Assembly (NCBI GenBank): GCA_937891015.1
Contig: CALAPY010000063.1
Location: 36,644 to 100,643 of the forward strand
Source: UBA2108 sp002713215
GTDB taxonomy: Bacteria > Bacteroidota > Bacteroidia > Flavobacteriales_G > Salibacteraceae
Direction of reading: 5' to 3'
DNA length: 64,000 nucleotides
In this document: one piece after another, positions 17,356-24,889 of the stretch
Position numbering within the stretch: position 1 is the first letter of the stretch
Layout: each line of letters opens with the position of its first letter
The notes under the pieces: model-generated
Databases searched by the model: none
The model's input: only the letters and a program-made list of their open reading frames with translations
Told to the model about the DNA's origin: nothing
Made by a program: the position numbers and the translations under genes

Positions 17356-18378
17356 ATGAATGAACATTTAGATCCAAATGCTGACGCATTAAACCCTGCT
17401 GACAGGGATATTGAAAAGGTACTTCGCCCAACATTATTTCACGATTTTACCGGTCAGGAAAAAGTACTTGAAAACCTAAAGGTGTTTGTAGAGGCAGCCA
17501 TTCAACGAGGAGAAGCATTGGATCATGTTCTGTTGCATGGCCCCCCAGGTTTGGGTAAAACCACATTAGCGCACATTATTGCAAATGAATTGGGAGTTGG
17601 TATTAAGATTACCAGTGGACCCGTTTTAGACAAACCAGGTGACTTGGCGGGTCTGTTAACCAACCTTGAAGAAAACGATGTGCTGTTTATTGATGAAATC
17701 CATCGCCTAAGTCCGGTTGTTGAAGAGTTTTTGTACTCGGCAATGGAGGATTATAAGATCGATATTATGATTGATACAGGGCCAAATGCCAGAAGTGTTC
17801 AGATAGACCTGGAGCCCTTTACCCTTGTCGGTGCAACTACCCGTTCAGGGCTGTTAACTTCTCCGCTACGAGCACGTTTTGGGATAAACTCACGCCTGGC
17901 TTATTACAATGCAAAAACACTCCAGAAAATTGTAGAACGCTCTTCAGACATTCTCAACATTGAAATTCAGAGTGCCGCTTCTAAGGAGATAGCCGGTAGG
18001 AGTAGAGGTACTCCCAGAATATGCAATGCCTTGTTGCGTCGGGTTAGGGACTTTGCGCAGATAAAAGGCAACGGAAAAATTGACCAGAAAATTGCGCATT
18101 ATAGTTTGGATGCGCTGAATGTAGATGCTTATGGATTGGATGAAATGGACAATAAAATTTTGTCTACCATCATCAGTAAGTTTAAGGGTGGTCCGGTTGG
18201 TTTAACAACCATTGCAACAGCTGTTGGCGAAGATGCCGGTACCATTGAAGAAGTCTATGAGCCATTTTTGATCCAGGAAGGCTTTTTAATGAGAACCCCC
18301 AGGGGTAGAGAAGCCACCGAACAAGCCTATAAACATTTGGGTATTGCACCTACCAAGTCCCAGGGGAGTTTGTTTTGA
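17356..18378 (+). CDS. ruvB: Holliday junction branch migration helicase RuvB
   Basis: A 340-residue AAA+ ATPase of normal RuvB length. Walker A GPPGLGKT is at 62-69, Walker B with DEIH at 113-116, and the sensor/arginine-finger segment TTRSGLLTSPLRARFG follows; the C-terminal winged helix contains GPVGLTTIA. RuvB hexamers drive branch migration of Holliday junctions on RuvA. ruvA is elsewhere in this window (27205), so the two genes are not in one operon. It ends overlapping the queG start. Confidence 0.98.
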   Translation: MNEHLDPNADALNPADRDIEKVLRPTLFHDFTGQEKVLENLKVFVEAAIQRGEALDHVLLHGPPGLGKTTLAHIIANELGVGIKITSGPVLDKPGDLAGLLTNLEENDVLFIDEIHRLSPVVEEFLYSAMEDYKIDIMIDTGPNARSVQIDLEPFTLVGATTRSGLLTSPLRARFGINSRLAYYNAKTLQKIVERSSDILNIEIQSAASKEIAGRSRGTPRICNALLRRVRDFAQIKGNGKIDQKIAHYSLDALNVDAYGLDEMDNKILSTIISKFKGGPVGLTTIATAVGEDAGTIEEVYEPFLIQEGFLMRTPRGREATEQAYKHLGIAPTKSQGSLF

Positions 18379-19316
18379 ATCCAGGATTAACATCCCAGGG
18401 TTCTTTAATTAAAGCAAAAGCGAAGGAATTAGGGTTTCTCTTCTGTGGAATATCTAAGGCCGAAAAACTTGATAGAGAAGCTTCCGATTTGGAAAAGTTT
18501 TTAAATCAAAACAGGCACGGTGAAATGGCCTGGTTAGAAAACCATTTTGACCTTAGAATTGATCCAACTAAATTGTTCCCAGGCGCAAAATCTATTGTTT
18601 CGGTTGCATTGAATTATTATCCTGAAGAGGTACAGAAAGATAATGGAGCCCCCAGGATATCCAAATACGCTTACGGCAAAGACTATCACTTCGTCATTAA
18701 GGATAAACTCAGGCAATTGTTGAGTTATGTTCAGGATGAAATTGGAGAAGTCGCAGGAAGAGCTTTTGTTGATTCAGCTCCCATAATGGATAAGACATGG
18801 GCTAAGAAAAGCGGATTGGGTTGGATTGGGAAACACACCAATTTGATTCATCCAAAAGAAGGTTCATTTTTTTTTCTGGGGGAATTGGTACTAGACCTCA
18901 AATTGGATTATGACGGACCAATAAAAGATTATTGTGGTACGTGTACCAAATGCATTGATGCGTGCCCTACTGATGCTCTTACGGCACCTTACGAGATTGA
19001 TGGGAGCAAATGTATTTCCTACTATACCATTGAATTAAAAGAAGACTTACCCAATGAACTTGCCGGCCAATTTCAGAATTGGATGTTTGGTTGTGATATA
19101 TGCCAGGATGTGTGTCCATGGAATCGTTTTTCGAAACCTCACAACGAAGAATGGTTTGAGCCCCATCCGCAACTATTGGAAATGAGGCAATCCAACTGGA
19201 ATGAAATCACCCAGGAATTATTTAATGAACTGTTTAGAAAATCGGCTGTAAAAAGGACTAAGTATTCTGGATTGGTAAGGAATATTAAATTTCTAAACCA
19301 GACCAATCAGAACTGA
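18375..19316 (+). CDS. queG: Epoxyqueuosine reductase QueG
   Basis: A 313-residue cobalamin- and iron-sulfur-dependent enzyme that reduces epoxyqueuosine to queuosine in tRNA. The two [4Fe-4S] clusters are supported by C187/C190/C193/C197 (CGTCTKCIDACP) and C213 with C240/C243/C247 (CDICQDVCP). The catalytic Asp is expected near the VDSAPIMDKTWA segment, which is intact. The frame has no ATG before residue 51, so translation most likely starts at TTG 18375, whose bases overlap the ruvB stop codon (TTGA). This implies coupled translation with ruvB. The 3' end overlaps the convergent barrel gene by ten bases. Confidence 0.95.
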   Translation: MNPGLTSQGSLIKAKAKELGFLFCGISKAEKLDREASDLEKFLNQNRHGEMAWLENHFDLRIDPTKLFPGAKSIVSVALNYYPEEVQKDNGAPRISKYAYGKDYHFVIKDKLRQLLSYVQDEIGEVAGRAFVDSAPIMDKTWAKKSGLGWIGKHTNLIHPKEGSFFFLGELVLDLKLDYDGPIKDYCGTCTKCIDACPTDALTAPYEIDGSKCISYYTIELKEDLPNELAGQFQNWMFGCDICQDVCPWNRFSKPHNEEWFEPHPQLLEMRQSNWNEITQELFNELFRKSAVKRTKYSGLVRNIKFLNQTNQN

Positions 19317-19927
19317 TAGTTAAGGGTTAACGCCAAAACAATATTCCAGGCACCTCCATACACACCGTAAGGGGTAACTGCTGTTGTTGTTACAACCGAT
19401 GTTACCGAATGATGGGTTCTGGCGTTAACGAAAAAATGATCCGTAAAAAAGTAGTTAACCCCAAACATGGCATCCAATTCAAAGACCCTCCAGTCGTTTG
19501 AACTTCCTGTACGTAACCCATTCTGATCCCATTCTTTACTACCGAGTAGGAAACCAAACCCTGGTCCAATTTCCAATTCAAACTTTTCGATTTTGTATTG
19601 AAATAGCACGGGAACCTCAATGTAGTTGAGCCTGATTTTATACGAGTCGTAAATGCCTTCATCCGGTTTGGCCGGTTTATGGCTTCCCTTACCCTGATAA
19701 ATAATCTCGTACTGCATTTTCATTTTTTCATTGAAGGCTGTATTGGCAAACACACCACCAACCACTGAAAATTTGTAAAACCCGGCAAATCCGTCTCCAG
19801 TCATTTGTGACGTATTTGCCCCAAGTTTAACTCCAGCATGAAACTTTTTGTTATCTCCTTGCTGTGCAGATATAGAAAGTGTGCAAACAAGGATAAGAAA
19901 AGAAGAAATCCAAAGTCTTAGCATCAT
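19307..19927 (-). CDS. PorT-family outer-membrane beta-barrel protein
   Basis: A 206-residue protein with a cleavable signal peptide (about 1-21, ending ISAQ) and an eight-stranded-barrel-like pattern of alternating residues. It includes FHAGVKLGANTSQMTGDGF and ends in aromatic Phe, as outer-membrane barrels do. It fits the 'porin family / PorT-like' small-barrel family of Bacteroidota, most of which have no defined function. Orthology with the T9SS protein PorT is not claimed. It starts at an ATGATG that overlaps the upstream Omp28 stop codon (ATGA), so it is the last gene of the tlpA-DUF6029-omp28-omp28 operon. Confidence 0.75.
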   Translation of the reverse strand: MMLRLWISSFLILVCTLSISAQQGDNKKFHAGVKLGANTSQMTGDGFAGFYKFSVVGGVFANTAFNEKMKMQYEIIYQGKGSHKPAKPDEGIYDSYKIRLNYIEVPVLFQYKIEKFELEIGPGFGFLLGSKEWDQNGLRTGSSNDWRVFELDAMFGVNYFFTDHFFVNARTHHSVTSVVTTTAVTPYGVYGGAWNIVLALTLNYQF

Positions 19928-20826
19928 TTCCTTGCATGGACTTCATCCACCTGAATAATCTCTCCGGTGGTGTTATTGCGTATGGCAATAGTAAAATTAA
20001 CCTTGGAAGGGTCCCATTTGGAGGCATCTAAGGTAGTACTATAAGTTTTGGTAACAGACTCTCCAACAGCCAAATCACTATCGATAAAAGCATTACCGTC
20101 CAGTGGACCTATAGCATCACGAAACATATGTCTATGCGGGTAATTATGCAAATCCTTAGGGTCCTGATCATAATCTACTTGGTCACCTATAACCGGATCT
20201 TCTGTTATGTAAATTATCACCGTATGGGGTTCCTTTAATTCACTTAATGCGGTTGCCGTTACAATGATTCTATTTGAGTTTTCATCTCGATCATAAAGGT
20301 TCAACGTTTTAATATGAATCTTAGGATTATTGAAATATCCGCTGGTCTCTAATTTACGGAATTCGGCCTCAAATTTTGCACCTTGAATTACAAGTGATCC
20401 ATATAATTCCAATCGGCTAAACAATGCAACAGGTGCACTTGCAATACCTAAGTTATCGTAGAAGTCTGTCCCTTTAATGGTTCTATGATCATTGGGGTAT
20501 TTGGCATTGGGTTCTGCATATACACCTGCATGGTAGACTATACTATATACTTTTCCCTTAAATTCAGTATCTGCCCAATCTACAATAAGTTTGGTCTTTG
20601 GTGGACAAAAACCGCATTGTTCACCGGTAAACTCTTCAATTAGCATTTTTCTAATTGTCGTATTTCCAGTATCACCCCAAATCGAGTCTGCACTGGAGAT
20701 TACCGGATTGACACCTCCTCCGTTTTCAATTCCTTCGAAGGGGTTTTCTACTTTGTTGCATGAATACAGAAGCAACGATAAGACTACCAATAGGCCATAA
20801 TGGACAGGGCTCTTAATTAATTTCAT
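19924..20826 (-). CDS. Omp28-related lipoprotein, copy 2
   Basis: A 300-residue lipoprotein with signal peptide ending LLLYSC (Cys23). The Omp28 family is defined by an N-terminal thioredoxin-like segment, here EEFTGEQCGFCPPK with CxxC at 71-74, and a beta-rich C-terminal half. These proteins are outer-membrane or surface lipoproteins of Bacteroidota; redox function is suggested by the CxxC but not established. It is a tandem paralogue of the gene at 20886-21800: both keep lipobox, CxxC and C-terminus at the same positions, and the final stretch is nearly identical even in DNA. It lies downstream of a TlpA thioredoxin gene, which could be its redox partner. Confidence 0.85.
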   Translation of the reverse strand: MKLIKSPVHYGLLVVLSLLLYSCNKVENPFEGIENGGGVNPVISSADSIWGDTGNTTIRKMLIEEFTGEQCGFCPPKTKLIVDWADTEFKGKVYSIVYHAGVYAEPNAKYPNDHRTIKGTDFYDNLGIASAPVALFSRLELYGSLVIQGAKFEAEFRKLETSGYFNNPKIHIKTLNLYDRDENSNRIIVTATALSELKEPHTVIIYITEDPVIGDQVDYDQDPKDLHNYPHRHMFRDAIGPLDGNAFIDSDLAVGESVTKTYSTTLDASKWDPSKVNFTIAIRNNTTGEIIQVDEVHARK

Positions 20827-20885
20827 AGAATGAAGGTTAAAGCTACTGGTAAAAAACCTTTACCAAATAACCAGTGTTTGTAATA

Positions 20886-21800
20886 TCATTTCCTGGCATG
20901 CACTTCATCCACTTGAATAATCTCTCCAGTGGTGTTATTGCGTATGGCAACAGTAAAATTTACCTTAGCCGGATCCCATTTGGTAGTGTCCAACGTAACA
21001 TTAAAGGATTCGCTGACAGATTCTCCAGCTGCCAGATTACCTTGAATGAAGGAATTTCCATCTAAACTACCAACGGCACCTCTAAAAACGTGGGGGTGTT
21101 CATAAGTATCAAAAATATCATCAGGGCCATTGGGGTTGCTGTAATATTTCTGATCACCTAATACCGGATTTTCTGATATATAAATTATAGCTGTATGTGT
21201 TTCAGTTAAAGCCTTCAGAGCAGTAGCAGTTATTACTATTCGATTTGATTTATTATCCCTGTCATATATATTCAGGATTTTAATTTGAACTTTAGGGTCA
21301 TTAAAGAATCCATTTGAAACTAACTTATTGAATTCAGTAACAAATTTTGCACCTTGTACAATTAACCCTGATCCATTAAGGTCTTGCCGGCAAAAAATGG
21401 CAACGGGAGCATCAGTATTTCCAAAACTGCTATTAAAAGCAGTTCCTTTTTCGGTGCGGTGATCGTCAGGATATTTTGGATTAGGTCGTGCAAAATCGGT
21501 TGCATGGTAAGCAACGCTATATACTTTGCCTTTATGTTCTGTTTCCACCCAGTCCACAATCAGTTTTGTTTTTGGAGGGCAATTGCCGCACAATTGTCCT
21601 GTTACCTCCTCAATCATCATTTTTCTAATGGTTGTGTTTCCGGTGTCACCCCAAATTGAATCAGCATTAGCAATAACCGAAGTGTCATTTCCTCCAGTAT
21701 CAATGCCTTCAAAGGGATCGTCTACCTTATCACACGAAACAATTAGAGAGGTACCAAGAGCAATAATGCCCAACAATAAAATATTTTGAATTTGCTTCAT
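20886..21800 (-). CDS. Omp28-related lipoprotein, copy 1
   Basis: A 304-residue paralogue of the adjacent gene, with lipobox SLIVSC (Cys23) and CxxC (CGNC) at 71-74 in GQLCGNCPPKTKL. The first 70 residues align without gaps to the neighbour. The middle is more divergent, with a few extra residues near DPNGPDDIFDTYEHPH-like sequence, and the last 24 residues differ at only one position. The pair arose by tandem duplication. It lies twelve bases after the DUF6029 gene, in the same operon. Location at the outer membrane is expected from the lipobox. Confidence 0.85.
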   Translation of the reverse strand: MKQIQNILLLGIIALGTSLIVSCDKVDDPFEGIDTGGNDTSVIANADSIWGDTGNTTIRKMMIEEVTGQLCGNCPPKTKLIVDWVETEHKGKVYSVAYHATDFARPNPKYPDDHRTEKGTAFNSSFGNTDAPVAIFCRQDLNGSGLIVQGAKFVTEFNKLVSNGFFNDPKVQIKILNIYDRDNKSNRIVITATALKALTETHTAIIYISENPVLGDQKYYSNPNGPDDIFDTYEHPHVFRGAVGSLDGNSFIQGNLAAGESVSESFNVTLDTTKWDPAKVNFTVAIRNNTTGEIIQVDEVHARK

Positions 21801-21812
21801 AACGGTAATGTT

Positions 21813-23501
21813 TTAAAAACTTGAAGTTACGGAAATAGTCAGTCCATTTGACGCGGGAACCACACGACAAACTCCTCCAACACAGAAAAGCCCCGCCTTT
21901 TGCCTACCATATCCAATCGAGATTCGATTCGCTTTATGGGTATATCCAAACGTAGCATAAGGGTAGTGGATTCGATTCACGTGAACTGGATTTCCATAAT
22001 TAAACTGGTCCATAACGGCAACAAACCAATTAGGGCTAAACGTATATTCCACAATAAAAGTTGCCCAGTCACCCATGTCCTGTTGAGACCATAACCCCTG
22101 AATTTCGGCTCTTATACTGTGTTTGGGTTTTAATTTGAAGGTCATATCCAAAACTGCAATATCTGCGTATATCTTGCCAGACCAGCTTCCGTTGATTCCT
22201 CCATACCTAAGAATATCGTTGTTAGCCATCAGGTTCATATACATGGCTTTTAACTTAAGCCATTTAACAATTTTTCGCTCAAGGCTAATATTTATATCCT
22301 GATAGTATTCTTGCTGACCCGGTTTAAAAAAGTTAGCTTCATACCCTTGTCGGGCAGCATTTTCGTCATTTAGGTGGGTAGAATCCAAACCAAAAGCTTT
22401 AGACACATTAATAAAAATTGTAGTCCCATATTTACCCCCGAGCGGTGTTTTCCTTTTAATCTTATAGACAATATCTCCCTGGTAGGCCACTTCCCCGGTT
22501 AATTGCGACGCATAGGGGTATAATGTAGCTGCTAGGTTATAGGTGTGCTGCTTGGTAAGAGCCGGGTTAAAGTTAATCAACAGGTTATTCAGACCTTCCT
22601 CGCGGTCCGAACGGTAGCTCATATTATCAATTGATTTTGCCGAAAGTACTATACCTAATCCTTTTCTTGAATAGGTTCCCGACAAATACATGGCCGCTCC
22701 ATCTTTATATATGTACTCATTGTCAGCCGAAGGGTCATTCATTTTGTAAGCATACTCCCCCAAAAAACCGAATCCCTTATAAGAGAGGTTTAATCGACCT
22801 GAATACGAAGCCACATTTTCAGGTAGCTTATAATTGGGGTTGTTGTCTTCCTGGTATTTACTAACAAAACTACCACCAATCTTCACTTTAAACTTGCTCG
22901 ACTTTAGCGCTCCAAAGGCTTCGTTTAAGTTCACCAAACCATCTACCCCACGAACAATTCCAGGCCCCAGATCAAAAAAGTAACGTTGCTTACCAATTAA
23001 GCCTTTAAGGTATACTCCAAATTTGGTACTGTATTTTACCCGGATTCCGTCAAAGGCATTGTCTACTCCCAAATCTCGCTCTTCATACGACCTCAATAAC
23101 AGTCCTGTTCCAAACTGTTCGTAGAAATTACCTGCGGTTACATCCAGGCCATGCTGACTAAACTGCACATAACGATAAGGAAATCCACTTCCCTTATATC
23201 GTTGATCGAAACCTAGAATTGGGTTACGGTAACTTTCATAGCGAACACCGGCGCTAAAAGCTCCTTTCGTAACAATTACATTGGCAAAGCCATTCATAAG
23301 AAATTGTTCAGGGACATCCGGGGCCCCAATAGCACTATCTTCCTGATAGTATTGGCCTCTAGCACTAAAATTACCATGAATTTCTAAGGGTTCAGCCATA
23401 AATTTTTGCACTCCATTACCAGCATCTTGTGCGTGTAATGAATTAGAAAGAGCTACGGTTAGAATGATAAGCGCAAGCGCTTGTACATGTTTTATATTCA
23501 A
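21813..23501 (-). CDS. DUF6029-type outer-membrane beta-barrel protein
   Basis: A 562-residue protein with a signal peptide (about 1-24, ending LHAQ) and many amphipathic strands ending in a C-terminal Phe, consistent with a large outer-membrane barrel. The segment around GNFYEQFGTGLLLRSYEERDLGVDNAFDG resembles the Bacteroidota DUF6029 family. The protein is likely a porin or transporter whose substrate cannot be guessed. It sits between the TlpA thioredoxin gene (12 bases upstream) and two Omp28 lipoproteins, a neighbourhood I recall from other Bacteroidota, which suggests these proteins act together at the outer membrane. Confidence 0.75.
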   Translation of the reverse strand: MNIKHVQALALIILTVALSNSLHAQDAGNGVQKFMAEPLEIHGNFSARGQYYQEDSAIGAPDVPEQFLMNGFANVIVTKGAFSAGVRYESYRNPILGFDQRYKGSGFPYRYVQFSQHGLDVTAGNFYEQFGTGLLLRSYEERDLGVDNAFDGIRVKYSTKFGVYLKGLIGKQRYFFDLGPGIVRGVDGLVNLNEAFGALKSSKFKVKIGGSFVSKYQEDNNPNYKLPENVASYSGRLNLSYKGFGFLGEYAYKMNDPSADNEYIYKDGAAMYLSGTYSRKGLGIVLSAKSIDNMSYRSDREEGLNNLLINFNPALTKQHTYNLAATLYPYASQLTGEVAYQGDIVYKIKRKTPLGGKYGTTIFINVSKAFGLDSTHLNDENAARQGYEANFFKPGQQEYYQDINISLERKIVKWLKLKAMYMNLMANNDILRYGGINGSWSGKIYADIAVLDMTFKLKPKHSIRAEIQGLWSQQDMGDWATFIVEYTFSPNWFVAVMDQFNYGNPVHVNRIHYPYATFGYTHKANRISIGYGRQKAGLFCVGGVCRVVPASNGLTISVTSSF

Positions 23502-23513
23502 AATATGCGAGGA

Positions 23514-24029
23514 TTATTTGATGCTTTCTCCAGCAGCCAATTTTTTAACTAACTCATAAAGTTCGTATTCGTCTCCTTCTGAATAGGAGTTGTGTTGCCA
23601 TACGATTTTACCGTTCCCATCAACAAGGAAGGTATGAGGTACGTTGTTTACACCCAATTGACGTTTAAAATCAGCATTCATATCAATGTAAACCTCGTAG
23701 TCCCAGGCTTGGCCATCCACGTAAGGTCTTACTTTCTGCATATTTCTTGCATCGTCAATTGAAATTGCCACTATTTTAACCCCTGTTTCATCAATCCAGT
23801 CATCGTATAATTCAGCAATGTTATTCAGCTCTCGTTTGCATGGACTACACCATGTTGCCCAAAAATTAATAATCATTGGTTTTCCATCATTATTTAACTG
23901 CGACGTGTTGAATTTATCACCATCCATGTTTACAATCTCCACAGCCGGAATTGTACTGCCTTTAGACTCTTGGCCAAAGGATATCGAACTAATTAAAAGT
24001 GCTCCAATAACTACAATTATGCTTCTCAT
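23514..24029 (-). CDS. TlpA-like periplasmic thioredoxin
   Basis: A 171-residue protein with a signal peptide (1-19, ending SFGQ) and a thioredoxin fold. The active site WCSPC has Cys61 and Cys64 within INFWATWCSPCKREL, and the cis-Pro loop is NNVPHTFLVDGNGKIVW. TlpA/ResA-like proteins reduce disulfides or deliver reducing power in the periplasm, for example in cytochrome c maturation. Here it is the first gene of an operon with DUF6029 and two CxxC-bearing Omp28 lipoproteins, so those lipoproteins are plausible substrates (inference). A near-consensus -7 element (TATATTCG, reverse strand, 24050-24057) lies about 20 bases upstream. Confidence 0.9.
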   Translation of the reverse strand: MRSIIVVIGALLISSISFGQESKGSTIPAVEIVNMDGDKFNTSQLNNDGKPMIINFWATWCSPCKRELNNIAELYDDWIDETGVKIVAISIDDARNMQKVRPYVDGQAWDYEVYIDMNADFKRQLGVNNVPHTFLVDGNGKIVWQHNSYSEGDEYELYELVKKLAAGESIK

Positions 24030-24101
24030 TTCTTTTTGATTTTAAAAGGCGAATATAAGTATTTGCTACCTTGATCTATTATGAATAAACTTTTATGTCT
24101 G

Positions 24102-24824
24102 CTAGCCTAACAAACGCTGTACCAGCTGAGGAATTCCAGTGCCTGCAGGTTTTGAGATAATTTCAAAGTTTTGCAAAGAATCTCCCGCCAAAATATTTGG
24201 ATCGACCAGGTATTTTTCAGCCTCTAACGGGGCGTAATGGATAAGACCTGCGGCAGGATAAACATTGAGTGATGTACCAACCACAATTAAAATGTTGGCA
24301 GTTGAAATAATGTTCATTGCATTTTCATATTCTGGGACATCTTCTCCAAACCAGACAATATGTGGTCGAAGTTGGGAGCCATTGGTTGCTTTGTCGCCTA
24401 GTTTTATATCCGTGTAGCCAATGTCCTCTATCTCATGCTTGCCCTGCGCTCCTCTGGCTTTGGTAATTTCACCGTGAAGGTGTAATACCCTGGAAGAACC
24501 AGCTCTTTCATGCAAATTATCAATATTTTGAGTGATAACTGTAACATCAAATTTATCTTCCAGTTTACGCAAATGAAGGTGCGCGTCGTTGGGCTCCACT
24601 TTGGCAATTGCTCTTCGCCTAAGGTTATAAAATTCCAGAACAAGTTCAGGCGATCTGGAAAAGGCTTCATGTGTTGCAACTTCCTCTACCTTGTAGTTTT
24701 CCCATAGTCCACCAGCATCCCTAAATGTTTGAATACCACTTTCGGCTGAAATTCCTGCGCCACTAAAGACGATTAATCGTTTCACTGAATCAAAATTGGA
24801 AGCTAAAATTACATTAAAACGCAA
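24102..24824 (-). CDS. cobB: NAD-dependent protein deacylase (sirtuin, CobB-like)
   Basis: A 240-residue sirtuin with FSGAGISAESGIQTFRD (NAD binding), TQNIDNLH, the catalytic His in LHLHGE, VWFGEDVP and VVGTSLNVYP. The Y-x-x-R pair in EFYNLRRR matches class III sirtuins such as CobB and SIRT5, which prefer succinyl or other acidic acyl groups. The usual four zinc-binding cysteines are absent: no Cys occurs between HLHGE and QLRPHIVW. This zinc-less variant is, as I recall, normal for Bacteroidota. The start is uncertain: GTG at 24785 (VKRLIVFSGAG) would give the more usual short N-terminus. Divergent from maeB. Confidence 0.9.
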   Translation of the reverse strand: MRFNVILASNFDSVKRLIVFSGAGISAESGIQTFRDAGGLWENYKVEEVATHEAFSRSPELVLEFYNLRRRAIAKVEPNDAHLHLRKLEDKFDVTVITQNIDNLHERAGSSRVLHLHGEITKARGAQGKHEIEDIGYTDIKLGDKATNGSQLRPHIVWFGEDVPEYENAMNIISTANILIVVGTSLNVYPAAGLIHYAPLEAEKYLVDPNILAGDSLQNFEIISKPAGTGIPQLVQRLLG

Positions 24825-24889
24825 ATTATTTTTGCTATTGCCCGCCTATATAAAAGGCTACTTTTACAGGTTGGTTTTAAAGGTAAATT

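Noticed and set aside
19307..19927. Orthology of the small barrel with T9SS protein PorT
   Set aside because: The match is at the level of the broad small-barrel family; operon context is Omp28/DUF6029, not T9SS.
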